Of a stretch of DNA of 64,000 bases, positions 50,488-64,000 are shown piece after piece. Numbering within the stretch: the first letter of the stretch is position 1; every line of letters starts with the position of its first letter. Source of the DNA: Manihot esculenta (taxonomy: Eukaryota; Streptophyta; Magnoliopsida; Malpighiales; Euphorbiaceae). A program made the translations under genes and the position numbers. The stretch covers positions 2,604,001 through 2,668,000 of the forward strand of contig NC_035167.2 in the NCBI RefSeq assembly GCF_001659605.2, written 5' to 3'. The notes below the pieces were generated by a model that was given only the letters and a program-made list of their open reading frames with translations, was not told where the DNA came from and ran no database searches.

Positions 50488-50497
<10 letters not shown>
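49400..50497 (+). repeat. Right arm of the viral inverted repeat
   Basis: Counterpart of 32,381-33,488. It begins inside the last viral ORF and ends just past the word ttagttaaaatccttta, beyond which a TA repeat starts. No host target duplication can be read. Confidence 0.85.
49790..50010 (+). promoter_or_regulatory. Pararetroviral promoter (right arm)
   Basis: TATA box tatataaa at 49,977-49,984. It is preceded by four or five degenerate repeats of about 40 bp built on agtaaaaagaa-cag (49,797, 49,836, 49,877, 49,910, 49,957) and followed by a C/T-rich leader (cctctctctctattctctct). This matches the layout of a pregenomic-RNA promoter. It points right, toward duplication copy B. The left-arm twin points left. 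Confidence 0.65.
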
Positions 50498-50518
<21 letters not shown>

Positions 50519-50888
50519 AAAAAATTAATCGAATTGAATTAATTTAATTTTTTATTCATTTCGGTTTGATTCAGTTTTTAATTTAAAAATTTTCTGTTAT
50601 TTTGATTCTATTTGGTTTTGATAAAAAAAATTAAAAAAATAAACTGAACCGATTAGTAATAATAATATATTATTTTCAATAATATAAAAATCAAATCATA
50701 TTAAGATTAAAATATTTCCATTAAATTTTAAAATATTAAAAATGTATAAAAAATAAAAAAAATAAAAATTCAAATCAATTAAATCAAATCGAATCAAATT
50801 GAATTAGATCGTTTTAATTTGATTCAATTTTTAACTAAAATCATTTCGATCGATTTTCATAAACACTAAAATTTCAGTTTTTTTATGT
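50498..50888. mobile_element. Truncated GGTTCGGTT-family miniature element at the duplication boundary
   Basis: From about 50,515 the sequence has the family's internal order (ttcggtttgattcag, gattagtaataataatat, ttaaattttaaaatattaaaa). It lacks both intact ends and stops at the TA microsatellite where copy B of the duplication starts. Confidence 0.5.
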
Positions 50889-52263
50889 ATATATATATTT
50901 TCCTTTTCAAGGGACATGCACCAAAAGAAGCAATTAGATAAGGGATGCTGGGGAATTTTAGGAAAAGAATATGTAGGGTAGCTAAGAAGGAACCCTACAA
51001 ATGAAGGTAACATGAAAAATAGATTGATAAATTTTATTAATTTATTTGTCCCATTGATGAGATTGAGCTTAGCATTTGTATTGTGGGGTGGCATTTGGTG
51101 GAATTCCATCTCATATTCAAGTGGGTTTGTCCACTCTCTGTCTTTTAGATATCATTGTCACTTCATTATAGTTTCCCCCTCTTCTCACAATACATTAATT
51201 ATTATTATTATTATTATTATTATTATTTACATTATAATTTTTGAGATTTAACAAAATTTATAATTTAGTTTTTATTTTTTAATAATAAATAATTTAGTAC
51301 TTGAATTTTCATTTTGCTAATAAAAATATTATTTCTATTAAATTTAAAAGAATTTTATTATAAAAATTAAAATTTAATGACTAAATTGTTATAAATATTA
51401 AAACTATAAAAATTAAAATATTATAAAAAAATTTAAATGATTAAATTATTATAATTTAATGATAAATTTTATCAGGATGACTATCTTATTATCATAATAA
51501 AATATAAAAAAAGTCTAATTAAACTCTTATACTTTCACTCAAAAGATAAATAAATTTAATTCATTTTGTTAGCCATTTAAATCCTTTATATTTTTACTAA
51601 AGGCATCAAAATAAGTTCAAACTTAATATAATATTTTTTAATAATAAAATATTATTTTTTAAATTTAAAATATCAAAAATTTAATATTTAAATTAACATA
51701 AAAATTTTAAAAATATATATAGAAATAGTAAATAATTTTTAAAATTATGAAATTTCATTATTAAAAAATAATGCTCCATTTATCTCATTTTTTTAATCTA
51801 TTTTTCTTTTTTAATTTATCTCAAAATCATTATCCATTTTTTTATTTTATAATAATATAACTATTATAATTTTATTTTATTTTTAAGAAATCTCGTAAAG
51901 TATATTTTAATATTTAATAAAATTTAATATTTTCAAGATGAGTATAATTGGGAAGCTAATAAAAATAATTATTATTTTTAAAATGCTTATACTGTTGCCC
52001 ACTGAGCTTTTTTAATGAAATATATTTGTATGGTAAAAAAAAAAAAAATTGAAAGGCAAGGGTAGTTGAAATTCTTTTTATTGATATCAGCTTTGAAAAT
52101 ATTGTTGGTTAGTAGAGGCATCATTCCAATTTGTAGTTATTGGGTTGGAAAATTGGAAGTCCTCTCCATATAAAGTCAATGCTAAACCTAATAATTAATC
52201 AGAATAAGAATATCCACATATTCTCATTTATAATAATATTAATAATGGTTGAATTTTACCGTC

Positions 52264-52714
52264 GGGTGAGCCGTATTCGGTTCAAATCAAAAAAATTGAT
52301 TGAATCGAATTGATTTAAAATTTTGGTTTGGTTTTTTATATATTTCGATTCGGTTTGGTTTTTAATTTTAAAAATTTTAGTTATTTCGATTCGGTTCTGT
52401 TTTGATTAGAAAAAAACCAAACCGAACCGATTAGTGATAATAATATATTTTTTTAATAATATAGAGAAATTAAATCATATGAAAATTAAAATATTTTAAT
52501 TAAAATTTAAAATATTAAAAATAAAGTGTAAAAATAAAAAATTATTAAAAATCAAAATCGATCAAACCGAACCGAATCGAACTGAATTAGACTAGTTCGG
52601 TTCGATTCGGTTTCTGACCAAAATCGGTTCGGTTCAGTTTTCATAAATACTAAAATTTCGATTTTCGATTTTTTCAGTTCGGTTTTGAATCGAACCTATC
52701 GAATGCTCACCCCT
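52264..52714. mobile_element. GGTTCGGTT-family miniature element (duplication copy B of copy 8)
   Basis: The flanks read taccgtcg on both sides here, clearer than in copy A, which supports a target duplication of 8-9 bp. Confidence 0.65.
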
Positions 52715-53431
52715 ACCGTCGCTTTTGAAAAGGGGTAACGTGCATTATATGAGTTGTAGATAATTCTCCATTTTAAATTAATTTTCAGGTGAATTAAATC
52801 TGATCTAAATTTAATATAGTATTAGTCTCTCATCCTACATTGGGTCTCTCATAAATATGTCACGCACCAGTAAAAATTATGGACGTAAAGAGATGTACCA
52901 CGTGTCGATTGTGGAAAGAGTGCGTTTCCTTGTGAGGGAAAATATGCCCCCTTATATGTGTGAGTTAGAGTTAGGGTTGACCCAAATTTAATAATAATAA
53001 TAATAATAATAATTCATTACTTAATATTACATATATGAAATTATTTAATTTATTCATTTGCATTTGAAATAAAATTCTAATTAATTAAAAATTATATTAT
53101 TAATATTCCCAAAACAAACTTTTAAATTTAATTTTATTCAACCACTCTAAAATCTTTGGACTTCAATTTATTGCCTACATAAATAAATTTGAGATCAAAT
53201 AGTTCTTAATTATAAAATCTGTAAAACTCTAACCGAGAATAAAATATAATCTCACTCGTATAATGAACCATACCCGTAGATTTTTAAAAATTATATTTTC
53301 TATATTTTAAAATTTGAGAAATTTAAATTTAAATTGAAAAGTTTAATTTCTGTTTTAAGCCTTTGATTTGATTTTAAGCGTTTTTATTTGAATAAATAAT
53401 TATATTTAATGTGTATTTATATACTAAAAGT

Positions 53432-54108
53432 AGGGTGAGTATTCAGTCGGTTCGGTTTAAAATCGAACCGAATAAATCGAAAATCAAAATTTTAATATTT
53501 ATAAAAATTAAACTGAATCAATTTTGATTAAAAATCAAATCGAACAGAACCAATATGATTCAGTTCGATTCTATTCGGTTTGATTGATTTAAATTTTTAA
53601 TAATTTTTTTTATTTTTTATATTTTATTTTCAGTATTTTAAAATTTAATTAGAATATTTTAATCTAATCTCTTTATATTAATTGAAAATAATATATTATT
53701 ATCGCTAATTGGTTCAGTTCAGTTTTTTTGATTTTTTTTATTAAAATCCAATCAAAATAATTAAAATTTTTAAAATTAAAAACTGAACTGAACCGAATCG
53801 AAATAAATAAAAAAGTGAATCGAATTTTTAAATTAATTTAATTTGATTTGATTGGTTTGAATTTTTAATAAATTTTTTATTTTTTACACTTTATTTTTAG
53901 TATTTTAAAAATTAATTGAAATATTTTAACCTAACATATATTATTACCATTAATTGGTTCAGATTGATTTTTTAAATTATTTTTATTAAATCAAACTTAA
54001 TCGAAATAATAGAAATTTTTGAAATTAAAAATTAAAATAAATATAAAAGTGAATTAAATTTTTAAATTAATTTAGTTCGATAAATTTTTTTATTTAAATC
54101 GAAAACTG
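53432..54108. mobile_element. Composite GGTTCGGTT-family element upstream of RPL3 copy B
   Basis: Counterpart of 26,501-27,207. It is shorter by small indels, for example loss of one ctctttatattaat repeat and of the tattgaaaataat segment near 53,935. Confidence 0.5.
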
Positions 54109-55475
54109 TTGGTCAGGAGGAGACGGAAAAAAAATAATGGAGAAAATGAGTGAGAAAATAATAAAAATGGGTTAAATGAAATAGTTTGGGCTTCTCTGAA
54201 AATAGGTTTTGGGCTCATAAAAAGATGTTTATTTACAAAATAAAAAATTATAAAAATAAAATCAAAACCCATTAATTTCCAAAGCCCAGCTTAATTTTGA
54301 TTATTGGACTGGACTAAAGAGTGCAATGGGTTAGTCTTCTCCATGCCCAATCGGCGCCGCGCAGAAAACCCTAACCCTAATCCCAAATCACCCATTCAAC
54401 GGACTATAATATGCACCAGACGCTCATCGCAGCCGCTGAATCTCGTCTGTGAACAATATAAAAGGACTGGTTAAAGTTTTCTAGTTTCTTCACTGTATAA
54501 CTGCTGCTTTTGTAGTGATACTCTCGTCTTTTATACTGTAGAGGTACTATTGTCCCATTCTGTAATCAAAATGCATTTGACTATTCAATTTCTAGCTGAT
54601 TGAATCTACATGGGCTGATTTGATTTGCGGTTTTTGATTCAGTGATTGATTAGACTAGATCTGTACAGGTCTCATTAAGGAATTTGATTTTGTTTGTTTT
54701 GCAATCCTGTTACTTTGGAGATGTTTTTATGATGCCTTTGCCATGGTAAACATTTGATATTTCGCTTTGCCTGGTGGTGATATTGAAATGTCTTCCCTTT
54801 GTAAGATAATTGATGAATAATCAAGGCTGGAGTCTCGGAAACTGCTCTTTTTGCCAGTATCCTGAAATGGGTATTTGTTAAGCAATACATTGAGCTTCGA
54901 GATTTGGCATAATTGTTTTGCCATAGGCCTTTGGTTGGGGAGCATTTCATTTTTATTTACTGAGGTTTAGTGTTGATATAAAATGTTTAAAGGTCAAGGG
55001 CCGATATTATTCTTTTTTAAATTAATCCTCCGTCTTTGGCAATGAAAAGATATTAAGATATGGTTTCTTAACATTTTGATGATACTTCATATATATTTTT
55101 TAGGTAGTTTAAAAGTTGAAACACCTGTGTGTCGTTTGAGTATCTCATTCAGGTTTGCTTAATTTGAATGGAAGCTCATCATATTATAAACTAATTAATT
55201 TCAAAATTTTGAAATTGGCCATTCTTTTTGAGAATTTTAATCATTTTTATTGAATTCAATCTCTAGAAAATTTTATTTCAGTTGTGAACTTTGTCTGTAA
55301 TAATACCTGTTTTAATTCATTTGGTTTAGATTGCTTTATTTGGTTTTATATACACACATTAATTGATAAACAATTGTGTTTGACTTTAACCGACTTTCAT
55401 TAGAAAAATATATTGCTCTTGGTTATGATTTTCCTTTCAAATTTGAACTTTATGGTTGTTGCAGTGCTACCTTGA

Positions 55476-57880
<2,405 letters not shown>

Positions 57881-59152
57881 TTTAGTAGCAGAGGAGGGAT
57901 TTTAAAATAAACTTCATAATTTTTTCTTCTCCTAGAGTTTGAAATTTTGAGTTTCATAATTCTGTTGGTTTGGTGGCCAGAAGTTGGTTGCTTCAAAAAA
58001 TACTTTAATATAGTTTCTAATGATTAAATTTTTTAAATATTTTATACGTTAAAAAATGTGAAAAATATTTTTTATAAAATAAACTGACACTAAATCTATC
58101 TATTAAATTTTAAATTATTTTAATTTAATATAATTTCTATTATTTAAATACTTAGATTGAGAGAATTTTTTTTATTTAAACTATAGGAAAGGATTAAAAA
58201 ATAAGTAGAAGAAAAATATAAAAACTAACTAATGTATTTTTTTTTCTAAAAGAATTAATATATTTTTTAAATAGAATGATTTAATAATTAATCTTCGACA
58301 AAATTAAATTTTAAATAAATAGAACAGCAACATAGAAACTAAGTAAGAATAAAACCACTAAATAATTAATTTTATTAAATATAAAAATTAAATAATAATT
58401 TTTTCTTTTACCACATGATTAATATGATTTGAAATTTTGAGAGATTATATAAAAATATACACGTAAATTTTATTTTTTATATAAAATATTCATTTTAGAA
58501 ATCGCTTCACAACTGCTAGCCTGATATAATTTAATATCTAAAAACATATTACTCATCTGAAAGATTTAAATTTGAATCTCATATATATGGTTTTTATAAT
58601 ATGAAAGAAATTTACTAATTAATTTTTTATTTTAAAAAATAATTAAAATATTTTTAAAATTTAAAAAAATTTATTAGTCTGTCTTCCTATTAATTTTAAT
58701 GGTTAAATATTGTGAGAAAATTTAAATATTTTTGATATTAAGAAATTAATTAATAAAATTTTTAAATATATAAATTAAAAACTAATAAATTTTTTAAAAG
58801 TAAAATACTTAATGATTAAAATTAACGAATAAATTAACTAGTAAATTTTTTAATGTATTATAAATATTTTTTAATATATTTTTTAAAATTAAAAAATTGA
58901 CTAATGAATTTCTCTATACTATAAACATTAAATAATAATTATTTCTAAAAAATAATATATTCTTTTCATTCGAATAAAATTAAAATATATTGAAAAAATT
59001 ATTAAATTTTAAAAATAAACAGTCATATATGTTAATTTTGACATTGCTCATATATAAAAAAAAAATAAGGGAAATTTATAATTTAGTTTATGAGTATTGC
59101 CATTATTAATAAGTCAATCTCTTTATTTTTAGAAACCTATTAAAACGACATT
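57881..59152. other. 3' flank of copy B and AT-rich spacer
   Basis: 57,991-57,995 (cttca) marks the 833 bp deletion relative to copy A. Beyond 58,362 the sequence is AT-rich with copies of the ttatttagt foldback family at about 58,600-58,945 and 59,075-59,150. No gene. Confidence 0.5.
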
Positions 59153-59772
59153 AAGGTCATAGAGTCTGAATCTCGTTCAAGACCTCAGTGAGGTAGGTGA
59201 CGGGCTCCCCAAGCGCCCCCGGCACTATTAAACCGGCTGAGATGACGAAGCAACAGTAAGGCCACAGAGTCTGAATCTCGTTCAAGACCTCAATGAGGTA
59301 GGTGACCGGACTCCCCAAGCGCCCCCGGCACCATTAAACCGGCTGAGATGACGAAGCGACAGTAAGGTCACAGAGCCTGAATCTCATTCAAGACCTCAGT
59401 GAGGTAGGTGACCGGGCTCCCCAAGCGCCCCCAGCACCATTAAACCGGTTGAGATGATGAAGCGACAGTAAGGCCAAAGTGCCTGAATCTCGTTTAAGAC
59501 CTCAGTGAGGTAGGTGACTGGGCTCCCCAAGCGCCCTCGGCACCATTAAACCGGCTGAGATGACGAAGCGACAGTAAGGCCACAGAGCCTAAATCTTGTT
59601 CAAGATCTCAGTGAGGTAGGTGACCGGGCTCCCCAAGCGGCCTCAGCACCATTAAACCGGCTGAGATGACAAAGCGACAGTAAGGCCACATAACCTGAAT
59701 CTTACGCAAGACCTTAGTGAGATAGGTGACCGGGCTCCCCAAGCGCCCCCAGCACCATAATCCCGTGCTGAG
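59153..59772. repeat. 106 bp tandem repeat, about 5.8 copies
   Basis: Units start at about 59,153, 59,258, 59,364, 59,470, 59,576 and 59,682 (period 105-106). The core words are ctgaatctcgttcaagacct, gtgaggtaggtgaccgggct, ccccaagcgcc and ttaaaccggctgagatgacg. GC-rich in an AT-rich setting. Together with the minus-strand coiled-coil ORF at 62.9-64 kb it is probably the non-coding 3' part of a large retrotransposon, since such elements often carry tandem repeats there. That link is inference. Confidence 0.85.
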
Positions 59773-59964
59773 ACACACAGATTTGGGCTCGGACAAAACA
59801 AACGAGAGAATAATCAAGGCCCAGGAAGGCAAATGACAGAATAGGGGTTACAAACCCTCTCTGATCCAGGCAAAATAAATTGAAGGCACAAAGCGGTGAG
59901 TAAAACCATAGCCTCAGTCCCATTCAACGCAGGACGGAGAACAAGGCATGGGAGTTAAGCTCAT
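59773..59964. other. Probable retrotransposon non-coding sequence
   Basis: Continuation of the sequence after the tandem repeat, interrupted at 59,964 by the solo LTR and resuming at 62,296. Confidence 0.4.
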
Positions 59965-62295
59965 TGTAACGACCCGAAAATCGGACCGCTACCGGCGCTA
60001 GGATCCGGGTCGACTTAAGGCCGCCGGGACCCGTAGCAAGCCAAGCATACATTCTGTAAACCTGTATAATCCCATACATGATCAACAATATGCATAAAAA
60101 TTTAAACTTTTCTTTTAACATCCAACTCAACCTGAACATACATGTACATAGTCCTGATCATAATCATGATCCCTCTGTGGGATCCCATCAATGCCCCAAC
60201 GGGCGATACTACATGAGATGAGTTGGCTTAACCATAAACATTATAGAACATTTCTATAGATCATGTATCAAAAGGGATTACAATACTCATAGGGTCAAGC
60301 ACATCTATAACCTCAATATATATATATATCTCAATACACAACATACTGTAATCTCTTACATTACATCATAATACATTTGTCATGTCCACAATCTAACTAT
60401 TACATCAACATACTTCAATAAACTCTGGCTAACCTTCTGGTCTACCCGGTACCTGCACATCTGGGGTTAGGGGAGAGGGGTGAGCTACGAAGCCCAGTGA
60501 GCAGAATAGTAGAAAACATTATATATAAAATTTCATGCTTTCATGGAATGCAACACAACACAACAAATCACATCTCGGATGGTATTGTCACCTATAGTCC
60601 TCTACATAGGTCCAACTGTGCCGGGACGTAGAATGGGTCAACCGGTCTTTCCCTTATCATAACATATCATATGGACCAACTGTGCCAGGGACGTAGAATG
60701 GGTACAACCTGGACTTTCTCTTACATCGTGCCAGGGACGTAGAATGGGTACAACCTGGACTTCCATACCATATCATGCCATAACATCATCATATCATATG
60801 AGGACTAAAGGGTCATCCAATAACCAATCCACATCAACATCAAAATCATAAATGCAATGCAACATATTCGTGAATACTAATGCATCAACCTATTATATCT
60901 CATGGCATTCATGATGCATGGATCATGCTCAAAATTCATATTTCATCTAATTTAAAAACTTAAGGTTTATTCCACTCACCTCTGGCTAGCTCTGACAAAC
61001 TCTGTAGCAGCTGGCTCACTGCTGGGGTCCTCGGTTCCTCGGGTCCGAACCTACACAGGTGGACTCCAATGAGGGACCAAACATACATAACCATGACTCT
61101 AAAATACTCCCCAAAAACCCCCTAAAACATCATAAACAATCACATAAAAACATGCAAGAAATGGCTGAACAGGGCACTTTCGGCGGCAGGTTCGGCGGCC
61201 GAAAGTCCCTCCAGAGCCGAAAGTCAGGCAGGTTCGGCGGCACCTTCGGCGGCCGAAACTCCCAGACAGAGGCGAAACTCATGCATGTTCGGCGGCACCT
61301 TCGGCGGCCGAAAGTCCCAGACAGAGACGAAAGTCTCCTTTCGGGGGCAACTTCGGCAGCCGAAAGGCCTGCCTCACCAGCCATGTTCGGCGGCCGAAAG
61401 TGCCTTCGGCTGCCGAACCTGGTTTCTGCCAAAGGGCAGAAACTTGGCTCCTTTGTGCATTTTTGCCTCCCAACTCTCAAATCATGCATAAACTTGTTCT
61501 AAAACATGCATACATATTCCTAGGGGCCTCAAAAAGCATATACCCCAACTACAACACTTCAAATACACCCAAACAACACACATTGTTCAAAACATCAAGA
61601 TTAACCCATAACTCCACATATAACCTAACATGCATTTCTACCCATAGATCTTGCATAAAACTTAATGAAAACACATAAGGAGTTTAAGATCGGCTCTTAC
61701 CTCTTGAAGATCGAGAGGGAGACGATCTAAACTTGGAGATCCACGAAAATGAGCTCCTGAGTTCCCAAAGCTCCAAAACTTGGTTTAAAAGCTCAAAACT
61801 TACAATGTGAGTTTAAGACTTAAGAAAAATGGAAGAGATTTGAAAGAAGAACACAAGAGTTGCAAAGGGAAGGTCGGAAGCTTGCTGTGGCCGAAAATGG
61901 GAGAAAGCTCGCCCATTTCGGCTAAGTGCCCCTTTTATAGGTGGCTGGCCAGGCCACGTTAGGGGGCCGAATGTGCCTCCGCATCCATGCAATGTTCGGC
62001 GGCCGAACTTCACTTTCGGCGGCCGAACCTGGGCTTCCCTCACTCATGCTTTCGGGGGCCTAACGTGCCTCCAAAACGCATGCACGTTCGGCGGCCGAAC
62101 TTGACTTTCGGCGGCCGAACCTGGGTTTTTCTCCAAAGACTTTTCATGCAAAAACTCATTTAATTTCATACTTAAATCCATTAAAACATGAAAACATTTT
62201 TATAAAACATGATTCTACCCTTCTAGAGGTCTCCGACATCCGAGATTCCACCGGACGGTAGGAATTCCGATACCGGAGTCTAGCCGGGTATTACA
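59965..62295 (-). mobile_element. 2,331 bp solo LTR, TSD ctcat, palindrome-rich
   Basis: On the minus strand it begins TGTAATACCCGGCTAGACTC and ends CGGGTCGTTACA. ctcat flanks it at 59,960-59,964 and 62,296-62,300. A TATA box (ctataaaagggg on the minus strand, 61,929-61,940) supports the minus orientation. Two zones (61,170-61,430 and 61,970-62,125) hold about ten copies of ttcggcggccgaa-type palindromes. Start and end style resemble Ty3/gypsy chromovirus (Tekay-like) LTRs; that is from memory. Open frames inside are repeat artefacts. Confidence 0.9.
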
Positions 62296-62870
62296 CTCAT
62301 CATATTAAAAGGTACATGATCATGATCTAACTTATTGTTATTATGTGAAGGCTATACGCCCAAGCTCACATTAATAAAGTAATGAAAGAAAATGAGAATG
62401 TCCTTGCGAGAATCATGAAAACTCGTGAGTTGGAAGTTTAGTCAATTATTAAAAATTGAACTCATGGTGAAGACCTGATATGATTGAAACCTGTGGGAGA
62501 TTAAGTGAACATGCAACTTAAAGATTTTTATCCTTAAGGCAAATCCAGTTCAGAAAAGGTTCACAGATAGAAATGCCTTTGCAAGATTGGAACAATTCAT
62601 AAATTAGAAGTTAAGTCACTTGATAAAATTTCAGCCCTGATTAGCTCAAAGGCAAGAAATAAAAAACAGTATGGTTGATTCCTTAGAAAAAATTATTGGG
62701 CACATGGCTTAAATATTTTATTCTTAAGTCTTTGACAAATTGAGCCAATTAGGCTTTTAACAGGTTAAGTAATTTGATAGGGAAGGAAAAATAAACAAAA
62801 GCAGAAAATGAGAATTAAGTATGGACACAAATAAAATTAGATTTCATTAAACAAAGATAAAAATTACAAC
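62296..62870. other. Non-coding sequence downstream of the coiled-coil ORF
   Basis: No ORF. It lies 3' of the minus-strand ORF and before the interrupted repeat region; probably retrotransposon interior. Confidence 0.4.
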
Positions 62871-63965
62871 CTATTCTACTGAAGGAAAAATTGTCCTTAA
62901 GGGACTTACATGCCTAGGTACTTCATTATCTACATTGCTATTATCTACACTACTATCTACAAATGGTACAATTTCCCCTCCTTGAGGCCCTGCATCCTCT
63001 CCCCCCTGAGGCCCAGCATCTTCGGCAGCCTCGTCGTCCTCCTCCCTCAGCTCGGCATCTGCTTCAGAAGGCCCAGCTGCAGTGCGAGGAGCTCCTTTGG
63101 GCAAGGTTCTGTCATCCTCCCCGTAAAGCACATCCTCACCATCGGAGTCTTCCTCAGCAGCTCGGAGTTCAGCCAACGGGGTGGAAGGGAAATATCTGGC
63201 ATCCCTCAAGCCTCGATTGTAACCAGAGACGAACATGTAGAAGCTCTTATTCCATAACGCCGTCTTCATCTCGCCAGAGGCTCTAAATTCCGCAAGTCGC
63301 TCCTCGCAGGCCTCAGCTATCTTGGCTTTCAGCTCAGAAGAGTCCTTATAGCTTTGAAGATGAGCTTCACAGGCCTTTTCAATCTCTTTCTTCAGCTCGG
63401 CTGACTCCTTGTACTCCCTCAGGCGCTCCTCACACTCCAGCTGGACCCTGTCTTCAGCGAGCTTTGCATCTTCGAGCAGGGCTGAGCACCTCTTCTCCAA
63501 AACTTTAACTTGTTGGCAGAGTTGCTGATTCTGAAGTTTAGACTCCTCTGCCGCCAAGGTCAAGTCTTTAACACTGTCAGCATGCTTGCTCAGCTCCTGC
63601 TCCAGAACAACCATCCGAGCCCAGGCTTCCTCCATTTGGGCCATCACAGCCTCACAATGAGCCTGAGCCCCCTCAAAATCTGCCTTTAGCAACTTGTGCT
63701 GATGCTGGACCTCCTCCTTCTGGCTCACCGCCTCGTCCCTCTCCCGCCGAATCTCCTCAAAGGAGGACAGTTGCTTCAATGCTTCATCTCGACTAATCTC
63801 AGCTGCAGCTGCCCTCCCATCAGCCCTTTTGAGGGCCTCCTTCGCATAAGTCAGCTCTGTCTGGAGGGACTTCGAGTGCTCCCGAGCTGCCGCAAGGTTG
63901 CCTCTAGCATCGCTGGTGGCAGACAGGTTCTCCTCCAGGCGCGCTTCCTGGATCCGGCGATCCAC
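62871..63965 (-). CDS. Retrotransposon-type coiled-coil protein, possibly partial at its N-terminus
   Basis: 364 aa from the first Met inside the window; the true start may lie beyond 64,000. Residues about 1-235 are almost entirely charged heptads (EELERRAR-like text, EECEERLREYKES, KAKIAEACEERLAEF), a long coiled coil. Then comes the block FYMFVSGYNRGLRDARYFPS, and then a Glu/Asp-rich tail with GGEDAGPQGGE repeats. This architecture is common in plant retrotransposon-associated proteins of Ty3 (Tat/Ogre-like) elements, but I cannot prove the family. Base composition is much more GC-rich than the neighbouring spacer. Frame intact, so the element may be young. Confidence 0.6.
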   Translation of the reverse strand: MDRRIQEARLEENLSATSDARGNLAAAREHSKSLQTELTYAKEALKRADGRAAAAEISRDEALKQLSSFEEIRRERDEAVSQKEEVQHQHKLLKADFEGAQAHCEAVMAQMEEAWARMVVLEQELSKHADSVKDLTLAAEESKLQNQQLCQQVKVLEKRCSALLEDAKLAEDRVQLECEERLREYKESAELKKEIEKACEAHLQSYKDSSELKAKIAEACEERLAEFRASGEMKTALWNKSFYMFVSGYNRGLRDARYFPSTPLAELRAAEEDSDGEDVLYGEDDRTLPKGAPRTAAGPSEADAELREEDDEAAEDAGPQGGEDAGPQGGEIVPFVDSSVDNSNVDNEVPRHVSPLRTIFPSVE

Positions 63966-64000
63966 GGACTCCCGGAGAGAGTGATCGCGGACGTCTACCT

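Larger units (their letters stand above)
32381..50497 (+). mobile_element. Endogenous caulimovirid (pararetrovirus) with nested insertions
   Basis: The plus strand carries, in caulimovirid order, a coat-protein region with a CCHC knuckle, an aspartic protease relic, reverse transcriptase, RNase H and a further ORF. The pieces lie in several frames with many stops. The ends are a head-to-head inverted repeat (32381-33488 versus 49400-50497). The movement-protein domain expected upstream of the coat region is not recognisable and was probably lost at the 33,488 junction. Order and the downstream ORF suggest a florendovirus-like lineage; that assignment is inference. A solo LTR and a MULE account for about 10 kb of the span. 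Confidence 0.85.

Noticed and set aside
61059..62043. Open frames with repeated FGGRK / RPPKVP text
   Set aside because: Products of the ttcggcggccgaa palindromes inside the solo LTR.

Overview
This window is AT-rich plant nuclear DNA. Introns follow GT-AG rules, and the recognisable host genes are a BAM3-type CLAVATA-class receptor kinase and cytosolic ribosomal protein L3 (RPL3). The rest is mostly transposable elements, relics and AT-rich spacer. A eudicot fits all of this. The abundant GGTTCGGTT-rich miniature elements and the style of the solo LTRs make me think of Euphorbiaceae (Hevea or Manihot type), but that is a guess.

Layout. 1-7.4 kb: spacer with GGTTCGGTT miniature elements and a small, internally deleted Ty3/gypsy element (3,908-6,132) that landed inside one of them. 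7.9-11.9 kb, minus strand: a two-exon BAM3-like receptor kinase with all kinase motifs intact. 12-23.5 kb: spacer with miniature elements and foldback elements, and no gene I can support firmly. 23.5-32.25 kb and 50.9-58.4 kb: a segmental duplication (copies A and B), each carrying a full RPL3 locus. Copy A is intact (389 aa). Copy B has lost the acceptor AG of its last intron and carries several changes at conserved residues.

Between the two copies (32.4-50.5 kb) sits an old endogenous caulimovirid, probably florendovirus-like, broken by stops and frameshifts. Its ends form a 1.1 kb head-to-head inverted repeat. A 1,625 bp solo LTR (target-site duplication acttt) lies in its reverse transcriptase/RNase H region. 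An 8,337 bp Mutator-like element (MULE; 40,986-49,322; 165 bp terminal inverted repeats; 9 bp duplication cccaaaaag) lies in its last ORF. The MULE carries a multi-exon plant mobile domain (PMD) gene, a fragment resembling a MULE transposase N-terminus, two unrecognised genes, and dense arrays of perfect palindromes whose two arms change together.

58.4-64 kb: AT-rich spacer, a six-copy 106 bp tandem repeat, a 2,331 bp solo LTR (duplication ctcat) full of TTCGGCGGCCGAA palindromes, and part of a minus-strand coiled-coil ORF of retrotransposon type that runs to the window edge.

Relative history read from the nesting: viral insertion came before both the solo LTR and the MULE. The RPL3 duplication came before the 492 bp solo LTR found only in copy A and before the copy B lesions. 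The MULE is probably the youngest large insertion, because its two terminal repeats differ at one position in 165.
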